Assembly (NCBI GenBank): GCA_900314755.1
Contig: OMWH01000027.1
Coordinates: 1-32,786 of the forward strand
Length of the DNA: 32,786 bases
Source of the DNA: an uncultured Prevotellaceae bacterium
GTDB lineage: Bacteria; Bacteroidota; Bacteroidia; Bacteroidales; Bacteroidaceae
Direction: 5' to 3'
Made by a program: the position numbers and the translations under genes
Notes under the pieces: model-generated
The model's database searches: none
Told to the model about the DNA's origin: nothing
Seen by the model: the letters and a program-made list of their open reading frames with translations, nothing else
Part shown: piece after piece, positions 23,004-31,848 of the stretch
How positions within the stretch are numbered: position 1 is the first letter of the stretch
How the letters are laid out: each line of letters starts with the position of its first letter

Positions 23004-25018
23004 TAGGCAAGCAACTTTTTAACTTGTTCATAAACATTCTGTCCAGTGTAACCGAGTTTCTCGTCAAGAACCTTGTAAGGAGCAGAGAAACCGAAACTGT
23101 TCAGACCCCATACACAGCCGTCAGCACCAACAAGACCTTCCAAGGTCACGGGCAGACCAGCTGTCATACCGAACTTCTTCTTACCAGCGGGCAATACGCT
23201 CTCCTGATACTCCTTTGACTGACTGCGGAACAGTCCCTCCGAAGGAACGCTGACAACACGAACCTTGATACCATCCTTGCGGAGCAGGTCAGCACCAGCC
23301 TCCAAGGTAGATACCTCAGAACCAGAAGCAAGCAGGATAACATCATAGTCGGCATCAGAGCCAGCTACCACGTAAGCACCCTTTGTTGCCTGGCTGTAGT
23401 CATTGCCGGCAGGAAGCATGTCGATGTTCTGACGAGAGAAGATAAGTGCGGTAGGAGTCTCGGTGTTCTCCATTGCCATACGCCAGCATACGGTGGTCTC
23501 CTCAGCATCGGCAGGACGTAGAACGAGGACGGAGTTCTTACCGTGGTGGTTCTTCAGCTTCTCCATCAGGCGGATCTGTGCCTCCTGCTCAACAGGCTCA
23601 TGGGTAGGACCATCCTCACCGACACGGAATGCGTCGTGAGTCCAGATGAACTTCACGGGAAGCTCCATCAGGGCAGCCATACGTACGGCAGGCTTCATAT
23701 AGTCTGAGAATACGAAGAAGGTACCACATGCAGGGATGACACCACCATGCAGTGCCATACCGATACAGCAGCATGCCATTGTCAACTCTGCGACACCAGC
23801 CTGGAAGAAAGCACCGCTGAAGTCACCACGTACGATGTCGTGGGTCTTCTTCAGGAAGCCATCAGTCTTATCAGAGTTAGAGAGGTCTGCGGATGCGCAG
23901 ATCATATTAGGAACCTGCTCAGCCAATACACTCAGGACTGTTGCACTGGCACCACGGGTAGCGGCACCTGCCTTCTGCTCAACCTTGCTCCAGTCAATCT
24001 TTGGAGCCTTGCCGCTGAACCAGTCTTTCAACTGCTGTGCCTTCTCAGGATTAGCCTTTGCCCATGCCTCTTTCTTAGCATAACGCTCAGCACAAATCTT
24101 CTTCAATTCCTCAGCACGCTTAGCATACATCTCTTTTACTTCGGGGAAGATCTGGAAAGGATTCTCAGGATCAGCACCGAGGTTCTTCATGGTGTTGATG
24201 TATGCGTCGCCACCGAGAGGAGCACCATGAGTAGCACAGTTGCTCTCGTAGCTGCTGTTGTCAGCCTTACGGGCACCCTTACCCATGACACAGTGACCGA
24301 TAATCAGTGAAGGACGGTTCTGCTCCTTCTGAGCGTTCTTGATAGCCTCACGGATCTGGTCAACGTCATTACCGTTGATCTTCTGAACATACCAGCCCCA
24401 TGCCTCATACTTCTTAGCAGTGTCTTCTGTCGTAACGACCTCTGTCTTGGTACTGAGCTGGATATCATTAGCGTCATAGAACATGATGAGGTTGTCGAGT
24501 CCGAGGTTACCGGCGATACGGCCTGCACCTTGGGATATCTCCTCCTGGACACCACCGTCGGAAATATAGGCATAGATGGTCTGACCCATTACTTCCTCAC
24601 CGAGCTTTGCCTTCAGGAACTTAGCGGCAATAGCGGCACCGACAGCGAAAGTGTGTCCCTGTCCGAGCGGACCGGAGGTGTTCTCAATACCACGGGCAAT
24701 CTCACGCTCAGGATGACCAGGGGTCACAGAACCCCACTGACGAAGGTTCTTCAGATCCTCCAAGGTAAACTTGCCAATGAGGGCGAGCTGGCTATAGAGC
24801 ATTGGTGCCATGTGACCGGGGTCAAGGAAGAAACGGTCACGGCCTTCCCACTCGGGATGCTCTGGGTCATAAACAAGGAATTCACTGTAAAGGGTGTTGA
24901 TGAAATCTGCACCGCCCATTGCACCACCGGGGTGACCGGACTTTGCCTTTTCAACCATTGAGGCAGCCAGAATACGGATGTTGTCCGCTGCCTTGTTCAT
25001 AATTTTGTTGTCGTTCAT
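23003..25018 (-). CDS. tkt: Transketolase
   Basis: A 671-residue thiamine-diphosphate enzyme moving two-carbon units between sugar phosphates. N-terminal signature EKAKSGHPGGAMGGADF, GPLGQG, the ThDP motif region YISDGGVQEEISQGAG with the metal-binding YDAND, and the pyrimidine-domain motif DAFRVGEDGPTHEPVEQ. Full length and intact. The ATG at 25018 is chosen since family members start close to NKAADNIRILA; an in-frame ATG 72 bp further upstream lies at the promoter. A second possible start is Met7. First gene of a tkt-rpiB operon with a leader of about 55 bases. Confidence 0.95.
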   Translation of the reverse strand: MNDNKIMNKAADNIRILAASMVEKAKSGHPGGAMGGADFINTLYSEFLVYDPEHPEWEGRDRFFLDPGHMAPMLYSQLALIGKFTLEDLKNLRQWGSVTPGHPEREIARGIENTSGPLGQGHTFAVGAAIAAKFLKAKLGEEVMGQTIYAYISDGGVQEEISQGAGRIAGNLGLDNLIMFYDANDIQLSTKTEVVTTEDTAKKYEAWGWYVQKINGNDVDQIREAIKNAQKEQNRPSLIIGHCVMGKGARKADNSSYESNCATHGAPLGGDAYINTMKNLGADPENPFQIFPEVKEMYAKRAEELKKICAERYAKKEAWAKANPEKAQQLKDWFSGKAPKIDWSKVEQKAGAATRGASATVLSVLAEQVPNMICASADLSNSDKTDGFLKKTHDIVRGDFSGAFFQAGVAELTMACCCIGMALHGGVIPACGTFFVFSDYMKPAVRMAALMELPVKFIWTHDAFRVGEDGPTHEPVEQEAQIRLMEKLKNHHGKNSVLVLRPADAEETTVCWRMAMENTETPTALIFSRQNIDMLPAGNDYSQATKGAYVVAGSDADYDVILLASGSEVSTLEAGADLLRKDGIKVRVVSVPSEGLFRSQSKEYQESVLPAGKKKFGMTAGLPVTLEGLVGADGCVWGLNSFGFSAPYKVLDEKLGYTGQNVYEQVKKLLA

Positions 25019-25077
25019 AATATAATAATGTTTATAAACAATAATTAGTTGCGTTACATGTAATGTCAATGTTCCTG

Positions 25078-25085
25078 CAAATTTA
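25078..25085 (-). promoter_or_regulatory. -7 promoter box (TAAATTTG) for tkt
   Basis: Minus-strand TAnnTTTG match about 60 bp upstream of the tkt ATG; the -33 element is not clear. Confidence 0.5.
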
Positions 25086-25114
25086 CTCAATAATTTTTAT
25101 ATTCATGCCATTTC

Positions 25115-25147
25115 TTTGAAATATTTAGCAAAAATTTATTACCTTTG
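25115..25147 (+). promoter_or_regulatory. Promoter TTTG-N21-TACCTTTG for pepD
   Basis: TTTG at 25115-25118 and TACCTTTG at 25140-25147, with the pepD ATG 20 bp after the box. Confidence 0.75.
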
Positions 25148-25167
25148 TCCCATAAAACAATAAGAAC

Positions 25168-26610
25168 ATGCTAAAAACGTCTCATACAGAAAGAGTCTTT
25201 CAGATTTTCAGTGAACTTAATAAGATACCTCGTCCCTCACATCATGAGGAGCGTATTGCTGATTATCTGTGCCAATTCGCCAGTCGTTTGAATCTGGACT
25301 ACGACCGTGATGAACATAATTGTGTCGTGATCCGTAAACCTGCCACCAAAGGTTATGAGCATGCAGAGCCTGTCGTCCTGCTTAACCACATGGATATGGT
25401 TTGTGTCGGAATGAATGACCCCATACATCAGGCAGTGGATGCCTATATTGATAATGGATGGATGAAAGCTCATGGCACTTCCCTGGGAGCTGACAATGGA
25501 ATAGGCTTGTCAATGGCATTGACGGTCCTTGAGAGCAATGACATCGTGCATGGTCCTTTGGAGGTTATCACAACGACGAATGAGGAGGATGGTATGTCAG
25601 GTGCGGCAAACCTGTCGCCCACTTTTTTACGGGGACGTAAAGTGATTAATATCGACTCGGAAGACTATGACACCATAACCACAGCCTCCGCAGGAGCATG
25701 CCTGCAGTTTCACCGCATCCCTCTTGAACGCATGGCAGCTCCTGGCGGCAAACGACGCTGGTTCCGGATTTGTTTTAAAGGAGGACTTGGAGGTCATTCC
25801 GGTGTGGATATCAACAAGGGACGCTGTTCGGCTGTCATCCCTGTCTGGGCGGTACTTGCCGCTATATATAATGAATATGACTTCCATGTAGCCTCTATGG
25901 AGGTAGGTGAGGCGAATGCCTCTATTGCTTCCTCCGCAGAGGTCATTATCACCATTCCTTCTGGTGAGGCTGCGGAATTTGTGAAAGCCCAACAGGATAT
26001 GATGAACCAGTGGCTGTCCGAAGAATATCCGGATGATGCCGGCATGAGATGTGTTATTGAGAAATGCGAGCGTCAGGATACGGTGATCTCTACAGCGTCA
26101 TTCGAGGCGCTGATGTCTTCATTGGAGCAGATACCGCAAGGTGTCGTTAAGATGAGTGAGGTGATGAAAGGTGTTGTTGAGACTTCTAACAATGTTGGAC
26201 GTATCAGTACAGAAGAGGACCACATCTTTGTTTCTACGCATACACGAAGCTTTGTCGATGAGGACATGAGACAGTTGAGCAAGAAGATTGCTGACGTGTT
26301 CCAGTCCAATGGGGCTGCATCAGAAGTGGTGATGTCGGCACCTGCCTGGCAAGAAGACCAGCACTCTCCGTTTTTACAGATGGCATCTGACACGTTCCAG
26401 GACGTGTTAGGATGGAGACCCCGCATGGTGGCAATGCATTTTGTATTGGAGGCAGGCTTTTTCGTTGCCAAATATCCAGGTATACATATGATATGCATCG
26501 GTCCGCGCATCGTAGAGCCACACTCTACCAGTGAGCGCCTTGAGGTTGGTACGGTCGGTGATATATGGCAGGTACTGCAAAAAATGTTACAACGTCTTGC
26601 GGAGCAATAA
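25168..26610 (+). CDS. pepD: Aminoacyl-histidine dipeptidase (PepD, M20 family)
   Basis: A 480-residue cytosolic metallopeptidase that cleaves Xaa-His and other dipeptides. Metal-site motifs in order: LLNHMDMVC (histidine and aspartate), GTSLGADNGIG (bridging aspartate), TNEEDGMSGA (general base and metal glutamate), NIDSED, and the C-terminal EPHSTSERL histidine. A dimerisation/lid domain lies between, with GGLGGHSGVDI. Full length. Monocistronic: its own promoter upstream, and the next gene has another. Confidence 0.95.
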   Translation: MLKTSHTERVFQIFSELNKIPRPSHHEERIADYLCQFASRLNLDYDRDEHNCVVIRKPATKGYEHAEPVVLLNHMDMVCVGMNDPIHQAVDAYIDNGWMKAHGTSLGADNGIGLSMALTVLESNDIVHGPLEVITTTNEEDGMSGAANLSPTFLRGRKVINIDSEDYDTITTASAGACLQFHRIPLERMAAPGGKRRWFRICFKGGLGGHSGVDINKGRCSAVIPVWAVLAAIYNEYDFHVASMEVGEANASIASSAEVIITIPSGEAAEFVKAQQDMMNQWLSEEYPDDAGMRCVIEKCERQDTVISTASFEALMSSLEQIPQGVVKMSEVMKGVVETSNNVGRISTEEDHIFVSTHTRSFVDEDMRQLSKKIADVFQSNGAASEVVMSAPAWQEDQHSPFLQMASDTFQDVLGWRPRMVAMHFVLEAGFFVAKYPGIHMICIGPRIVEPHSTSERLEVGTVGDIWQVLQKMLQRLAEQ

Positions 26611-26629
26611 TCGTTTTTTTAAGGAAAAA

Positions 26630-26661
26630 TTTGTTTAATCAATCCTTTTTTCTTATTTTTG
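26630..26661 (+). promoter_or_regulatory. Promoter TTTG-N20-TATTTTTG for the membrane regulator
   Basis: TTTG at 26630-26633 and TATTTTTG at 26654-26661; the ATG follows at 26694. Confidence 0.75.
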
Positions 26662-26693
26662 CACCCAGTAGGTTGTAACCTTGAAAGAATGAT

Positions 26694-29138
26694 ATGAAAA
26701 ATATAGCACAGTTGTGTAGTTTCTTTTTGTCAATATTATTGACAATAGCTGTTCCTGTGCATGCAGCCGAGTCAGACCGGTTATTTGCTGTTCATGATAC
26801 CTCAGAGGGATTGGCGGATAATGGCGCACAAGTGATTGTCTGTACCAAAACCGGTCGTATGGTTATCTGCTCTATCGGTCATATCAATTTCTATAACGGC
26901 TCTTCCTTTGATCATATTGATGCGAGTACAGAAGACATTTATGAGTTGTCCAATTACGAAGGTCGCTATCAGTTGTATTTTGACAAAGCTCACCACCTGT
27001 GGGTAAAAGACAAAAATCAGGTAACCTGTGTTGACTTGCTGACAGAACGCTTCATCTCTGATGTTCAGGGCGTGTTCAAGCAGATGGGGTTTGATAAGAA
27101 GGTAGAAGACTTGTTTGTTGACGATGACGGTTGCCTGCTTTTGTTGTCCCATCATCAACTATATAATTGCAAGACAAAGAAATCATACCCTGTCAGGAAT
27201 GGAAAAAGGCTCCAGAATGTTGGAGAGTATAATGATTTGTTATTGTTGTTCTACGATGACAGCAGTATTGAGGCTTTCAACGCATTGACGGGCAGGCTGG
27301 TCTATATGAAGTCACCTTTTGACAAACATTTCTCCAGTAAATACAACAAGACATCCTTGTTATTTTTCGATAATGGCTATTTTTATCAGCTTCGGAATGG
27401 AGAAAAGGAAGCTGTGCTAATGCATATCAATATTGAGTCTGGTGAATGCCGTGTCTTGATGGAGTTACCATACCATATGAACAGTTTGGCAATCCATGAC
27501 AGCTTGTTGTATGTTGCCACTCAGAATGGGTATTGGACCTATCGTCCTTCGACAGGTGAGAAACAGCATTATGGCACTTTGAGAACCCTAAATTATCAGG
27601 ATATAGAAACGGACATCAATGATATCGCTTTTGACTTGCAAGGAGGAATGTGGGTAGGAACAGAGGAAAAAGGCTTGTTCTATTCAAAACCCTATGAATC
27701 CCCGTTTGTTGTCTATCCATGGACGGAACCAGAGTCAAAACGGTATGCGGAGATGCTAAGGCGACAGGTCAGTCAGAAGAAGGTCTCCTTGCCCCGCCGG
27801 GTCAATTGCGTATACCGTGATAGCCGCGGTTGGATATGGCAAGGTACATTCGTTGGACTAAAACGATACCTGACTGCTGATGACAAAAATCCCCTGGTGA
27901 TTAATAATCATGACGGTCTCAATAATAACGTTATTCATTCTATTATTGAGGATAACGACCATAATCTGTGGGTCAGCACCAGTAATGGTATTTCCTGTCT
28001 TCTCTTTGGGAAAGACACATTAGAGAGGGTGGTGAGTTTTAATGAGTATGATAATATCCCCACAAGCTCTTTTGTCAACGGACTGGCAATGAAATTGGAG
28101 GATGGCTCTATCATCATGCAGTCACTCGACTATATTGTCAAGTTTAATCCTGCCCAATTCCATACCACCAAGCGACCCAATATCAAGTTATATCCCAAAT
28201 TGATTCGCTTGTCTGTCAATGGTCGTACCATCCATGCAGGAATGGAACTCGACGGGAAGGTCATTCTGGACAGAGCAGTCACTCGTGCCAAGGAAATCAA
28301 TGTGAATTACAACCAGAACACAATCTCACTGCTGTTCTCCGGACTGAATTTCTTCCGTCCGACACAGACCTATTATCGTATTCGTGTGAAAGGATTTAAA
28401 AACGAATGGGAGGTCTTTTCCATGCACGATGGCTCTGGACGTGTGGATGAAAAAGGAATGCTTCATTATCCGATTATCGGAATACCTCCAGGAGAATATG
28501 AGATTGAGGTCCAGACCTCCATGTCTCCTGACGAGTGGACTGTTGACCCCTTTGTGTGGAAACTGAATGTCGACGAGCCCTGGTGGCGCATGACGATAGT
28601 TTATGTTACGCTTGCTCTTATACTTCTTGGTATGCTGATAGCCAATTTCGTGTACTTCAATAAGAACACCCGTCTGAAACTGAATCGTAATAACATAGAA
28701 GGTGGTGTCATACGACGTGTCAAGTCATTAGCTGAAATGTGTGAGAACATGGAGAAGGATGTTCTGTCTCCTGTCTCAGAACTTGAGAACATTCAAGAGC
28801 TGGATGACATGAATGCATTTACAGGTGCCATGATGAAGGTGTTACCTTATGTCGACAGTCATCCTCAAGATGTCTCAATGACTAAGTTGGCAAAGGTCGC
28901 ACAAATGGATTTAGATAAGTTCTATGGCATCATGTCTACCCATCTGTATAAAACGCCTCGTTCTCTGGTTCTGAGACTGCGTCTGCAGAAAGCAGCAGAC
29001 ATGCTGTCTTCTACTGATAAGAGCGTTGAGAAAATTGCAGAGGACTTGAATTTTGAGTCACCTAATTATTTAATAGCCAGCTTCTATCATCTGTATAGGC
29101 AAACACCAGATGGCTATCGGGCGACTAACCCCCGATAA
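26694..29138 (+). CDS. Membrane-spanning propeller sensor with direct AraC-type HTH (no kinase)
   Basis: An 814-residue protein. Signal peptide 1-25, a periplasmic beta-propeller of the two-component-regulator type (repeats such as IAFDLQGGMWVGTEEKGLF and SIIEDNDHNLWVSTSNGI), a Y_Y_Y-like domain at about 530-625, and one transmembrane helix at about 633-655. Only about 160 residues are cytoplasmic: a short linker and an AraC-like helix-turn-helix at about 725-812 (SMTKLAKVAQM..., KSVEKIAEDLNFESPNYLIASF). The histidine kinase, ATPase and receiver domains of the hybrid two-component systems are absent, so this is a one-component transmembrane regulator. Ligand and targets are unknown; no glycan-use genes adjoin it. 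Its 3' end overlaps the convergent plug gene by 25 bp. Confidence 0.85.
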   Translation: MKNIAQLCSFFLSILLTIAVPVHAAESDRLFAVHDTSEGLADNGAQVIVCTKTGRMVICSIGHINFYNGSSFDHIDASTEDIYELSNYEGRYQLYFDKAHHLWVKDKNQVTCVDLLTERFISDVQGVFKQMGFDKKVEDLFVDDDGCLLLLSHHQLYNCKTKKSYPVRNGKRLQNVGEYNDLLLLFYDDSSIEAFNALTGRLVYMKSPFDKHFSSKYNKTSLLFFDNGYFYQLRNGEKEAVLMHINIESGECRVLMELPYHMNSLAIHDSLLYVATQNGYWTYRPSTGEKQHYGTLRTLNYQDIETDINDIAFDLQGGMWVGTEEKGLFYSKPYESPFVVYPWTEPESKRYAEMLRRQVSQKKVSLPRRVNCVYRDSRGWIWQGTFVGLKRYLTADDKNPLVINNHDGLNNNVIHSIIEDNDHNLWVSTSNGISCLLFGKDTLERVVSFNEYDNIPTSSFVNGLAMKLEDGSIIMQSLDYIVKFNPAQFHTTKRPNIKLYPKLIRLSVNGRTIHAGMELDGKVILDRAVTRAKEINVNYNQNTISLLFSGLNFFRPTQTYYRIRVKGFKNEWEVFSMHDGSGRVDEKGMLHYPIIGIPPGEYEIEVQTSMSPDEWTVDPFVWKLNVDEPWWRMTIVYVTLALILLGMLIANFVYFNKNTRLKLNRNNIEGGVIRRVKSLAEMCENMEKDVLSPVSELENIQELDDMNAFTGAMMKVLPYVDSHPQDVSMTKLAKVAQMDLDKFYGIMSTHLYKTPRSLVLRLRLQKAADMLSSTDKSVEKIAEDLNFESPNYLIASFYHLYRQTPDGYRATNPR

Positions 29139-30325
29139 CCGACTAAGCGCCAAGTGCGGTCTCCCAAACCTTTATAATATACCAATGCTTGGTATTTATT
29201 CCGTGTCTGAAAGAAATTACCCTCTGTAGGTGCCACTTTACCATCACGGTTCACATACTGGTATGAATAATATCCTTGTTTCTGCATCAGTTGTGCCTGG
29301 TAGCATCCTTTTGAGGCATTATACTGTAACTGGTAGGCTGTCTGGTCCGCATTATTCGTCCATTGTCCTTGCAGGAATATATCTCCGCAATAGGGGGCTT
29401 CTATCGTATAGTTTACCCAGACATAATCACAGGTGTAGGCACTTTCGGACCAGTCGCTGTTCCTGATATAGAAAGCACCATTGGCAGACTCGTCCGTGAG
29501 GTAGTTCCGGCGCAGGGTAGTCGTGAAAAGAAATGCCTGGTATCGTTTGCCGTCCCATCCGATACGGTCAATACCCATGGTGGGATGGCTGACATCGAGA
29601 ATCTCGAATTTATGAAATTCATTACCACCATCGAAGATCAGTTCACGTTGATGTTCCCATCTCAACCCTTGATAATAGGAATACTGAGGACGGGGGTTGA
29701 GACGTGCGGTCTGCTCATTCCAGTTTTGCATGACAACCGTATATATCTCCTCCTCAGGACGTACGACCTTCAGGTCCTTGTATTCCAACGTCATGGTCAG
29801 TTGCTGATGACTTTTGTTAACGTCAATATCCGTGTTTGTCGACATACTCAGTCCGATATTGACGACAGGTTCAACGACGTAGAACTCTGCGTCAAGTACT
29901 TTCTCATGACCGTTATCCTCGTCAAAGACGGTCAGTCGGTAGTTCCCGCTCATGCGGATTCTGCATTGTTCATTAGGAATCTGGAATTCATAATGGGTAT
30001 AGCTGACCGTCGTGTTCAGCGAATTCTGGTAATCCTCTAAGGGATAGTCGTTGAAACCTTGCAGCCAGTCACTTTCAAACACATCAGTTGCCTCACTCCA
30101 GTCAGCCTCGCAACGGGTAAGATGGCAGATGTAACGATGGGAGTCATGTGATAGTTCGTCGAATCCGATACGTAACACATCCCGGCTGCCCAGTTCCATG
30201 ACAGGACGATTCTGCCAGTCGTTATTCACGATGGTCGTCAGTGTCTTGACCATTGGCGAGTATATCTTGTTGCCAGCAAGCACATCAGATGCTAAGAGTA
30301 GCAGTACGAAAATTAATTGTCTCAT
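29114..30325 (-). CDS. Type IX secretion system plug protein (DUF5103)
   Basis: A 403-residue exported protein. Signal peptide MRQLIFVLLLLASDVLAG, followed by the DUF5103/T9SS-plug pattern: NKIYSPMVKTL, PVMELGSRDVLRIGFDEL, HLTRCEADWSEA, SDWLQGFNDYPLEDYQNS, and near the C-terminus NRDGKVAPTEGNFFQTRNKYQALVYYK (read as TEGNF..T.N.Y..LVYY). In the type IX machinery a protein of this family closes the SprA translocon from the periplasmic side. The ATG at 30325 is preferred over one 36 bp upstream, because that lies in the promoter. No other secretion-system genes are in the window. Confidence 0.85.
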   Translation of the reverse strand: MRQLIFVLLLLASDVLAGNKIYSPMVKTLTTIVNNDWQNRPVMELGSRDVLRIGFDELSHDSHRYICHLTRCEADWSEATDVFESDWLQGFNDYPLEDYQNSLNTTVSYTHYEFQIPNEQCRIRMSGNYRLTVFDEDNGHEKVLDAEFYVVEPVVNIGLSMSTNTDIDVNKSHQQLTMTLEYKDLKVVRPEEEIYTVVMQNWNEQTARLNPRPQYSYYQGLRWEHQRELIFDGGNEFHKFEILDVSHPTMGIDRIGWDGKRYQAFLFTTTLRRNYLTDESANGAFYIRNSDWSESAYTCDYVWVNYTIEAPYCGDIFLQGQWTNNADQTAYQLQYNASKGCYQAQLMQKQGYYSYQYVNRDGKVAPTEGNFFQTRNKYQALVYYKGLGDRTWRLVGYRGLVAR

Positions 30326-30331
30326 TGCCTG

Positions 30332-30362
30332 CAAAAATACGAAATAATGCTGAAGTGGCAAA
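30332..30362 (-). promoter_or_regulatory. Promoter TTTG-N19-TATTTTTG, nearly leaderless
   Basis: On the minus strand TTTG (30362-30359) and TATTTTTG (30339-30332) with 19 bp between; the ATG at 30325 is only six bases after the box. Confidence 0.75.
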
Positions 30363-30598
30363 ACGATTTTGGAAGATTAACGCACACTTAAAAAAATTAA
30401 TTCCGATTGCAGACCGACGAACTGTTACACGGTCAGCGTATCAGTTAAGTGGATGGCTTCAATCCAAAGATTACAGACGCAATGTACTTGCCGATAATGT
30501 CACGGCACAAGTGATAAGGGACGAGAAAAAGAAACTTGTTTCTACACATCATTTGCATGTTTTTTTCTTGAAATGCTCATTATTTGGGAAACTTTTTG

Positions 30599-30606
30599 TA
30601 AATTTG
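30599..30606 (+). promoter_or_regulatory. -7 promoter box (TAAATTTG) for the DUF4160-DUF2442 pair
   Basis: TAnnTTTG match 21 bp before the ATG at 30628; -33 element not clear. The rest of 30363-30598 shows no gene that I can support. Confidence 0.5.
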
Positions 30607-30627
30607 CACCAAAATGTGCAAGTAATT

Positions 30628-30879
30628 ATGAGTCCAGTATTCCGTCGCGAGAACGAATATACATTCAAGATATTCTCCAATGAGGAGGAGCGAATGCACA
30701 TTCATGTGCTTTATAACCGACAGGAAGCCAAGTTCTGGCTGGAGCCGCACGTGGAACTGGCTAAGAACACAGGCATTCCCGAACATAAGTTAAACGAAAT
30801 CAAAAGAATCGTAGAGAAATATGCAGACAACTTCAAAGAACAATTCCGCCAGCACATCGGCAAGCGTATTGATGATTAA
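30628..30879 (+). CDS. DUF4160 domain protein
   Basis: An 83-residue protein with the family pattern FKIFSNEEERMHIHV and EAKFWLEPHVELA. The ATG at 30628 is the domain start; a longer in-frame opening upstream crosses the promoter and has no family match. It overlaps the DUF2442 gene by eight bases. DUF4160 and DUF2442 genes are often neighbours and have been discussed as a toxin-antitoxin-like pair, but which part would be toxic is not known to me. Confidence 0.85.
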   Translation: MSPVFRRENEYTFKIFSNEEERMHIHVLYNRQEAKFWLEPHVELAKNTGIPEHKLNEIKRIVEKYADNFKEQFRQHIGKRIDD

Positions 30880-31105
30880 CGCACAGGGCATCATGCTCTC
30901 CGTGCTGGGGCATGACTATTTCCTGTCATACAACCGCATCCCGTGGATGCAGGATGCGCCCATCCGTAGCGTTTTGAACGTACAGATGAGTGGCCCAGAG
31001 GCTATCGAGTGGCCCGACCTTGATGTCGATCTTGAAATCGACAGTCTTCAGCATCCCGAACGCTATCCGCTTGTTATCAAGCGCAATGCACTTGACTTTG
31101 TATGA
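30872..31105 (+). CDS. DUF2442 domain protein
   Basis: A 77-residue protein: SVLGHDYFLSYNRIPWMQDAPIRSV is the family core (read as DYFLSYNRIPW), followed by GPEAIEWPDLDVDLEIDSL. The ATG at 30872 overlaps the DUF4160 stop, a coupled arrangement typical of two-gene modules. Function unknown. Confidence 0.85.
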   Translation: MINAQGIMLSVLGHDYFLSYNRIPWMQDAPIRSVLNVQMSGPEAIEWPDLDVDLEIDSLQHPERYPLVIKRNALDFV

Positions 31106-31306
31106 TGCACATGTTTTATTAACATAGACAAAAGTTACTATATGAAAAGTGTTTCAGACGTAATCAACACCATTATTATGGAAGACATGAAGAAAAACTT
31201 AATTTGTTTCATATTTTTTATTTTAAGAAGTGAAGATTAGCCCGAAGAAAACTTTGGAATAACCTTCACTCATTAGACTTTTTTTGCTTGTGATGTCGGA
31301 TACGCC
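31106..31306. other. AT-rich stretch without a supported gene
   Basis: Only a 32-codon frame from 31142 (MKSVSDVINTIIMEDMKK...) is open on the plus strand; nothing recognisable. This is the point where base composition drops and the accessory region begins. Confidence 0.4.
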
Positions 31307-31717
31307 TCATTTTCTATCATAAAAGTTTGAAATACATTTATAATTAATCAAATTTTCTATCTTAACATTCTTTGTTTCATCAAAGACAACCCATCCTTTA
31401 TCAAAAACAGGTTTATTATCTTCATCAAAACAAAATACATAAATGCTGTCTTTATTGTAATAGTAACTTTTTATATAACTGATAACAAATTTTGTATTAT
31501 GAGAGTTTACAGGAATGGAACTTCCAGTTCCTGTAAACTCTAAACTATCCGTAATTAAATAGAACCTCTCTATCGGTACTATGGTGCCATTCTCTATAAT
31601 ATTGTCTTTGGTATAATACGGAGTTAGTCCATACGGCAGCTTATGATAATCAATATAACTTTTGCCATAAAAATAGTTATTGTAATCATGCAATACTGAT
31701 ATTATTATTTTCTTCAT
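31307..31717 (-). CDS. Small protein of unknown function, possibly immunity-type
   Basis: A 136-residue, AT-rich, tyrosine- and asparagine-rich protein with no signal peptide and no recognised domain (MKKIIISVLHDYNNYFYGK...). Its ATG overlaps a TGA that ends an out-of-frame gene tail (31714-31848), the arrangement of a toxin gene followed by its immunity gene. That reading is inference. Composition differs clearly from the B12 region. Confidence 0.6.
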   Translation of the reverse strand: MKKIIISVLHDYNNYFYGKSYIDYHKLPYGLTPYYTKDNIIENGTIVPIERFYLITDSLEFTGTGSSIPVNSHNTKFVISYIKSYYYNKDSIYVFCFDEDNKPVFDKGWVVFDETKNVKIENLINYKCISNFYDRK

Positions 31718-31848
31718 TTCACAGGCTTAAAATAGTATGTAACAGTTCGTGGCTTATAGTCATATGGAGTTCCTCCTGGTAATTCAAAGCCCATATCAAG
31801 AGGATCACTAAAAGAATCCATTTTCCCATTTGTAGGTGTACTGATGGC
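31714..31848 (-). pseudogene. C-terminal relic of an unknown gene
   Basis: In a frame different from the DUF1016 fragment, an open stretch encodes the peptide PTNGKMDSFSDPLDMGFELP followed by GGTPYDYKPRTVTYYFKPVK and a TGA that overlaps the next ATG. It looks like the real C-terminus of a longer protein whose 5' part has been replaced. Not identified. Confidence 0.45.

Noticed and set aside
30253-30627. N-terminal extension of the DUF4160 gene
   Set aside because: The stretch overlaps the plug gene start and its promoter, and DUF4160 homology starts at the ATG at 30628.
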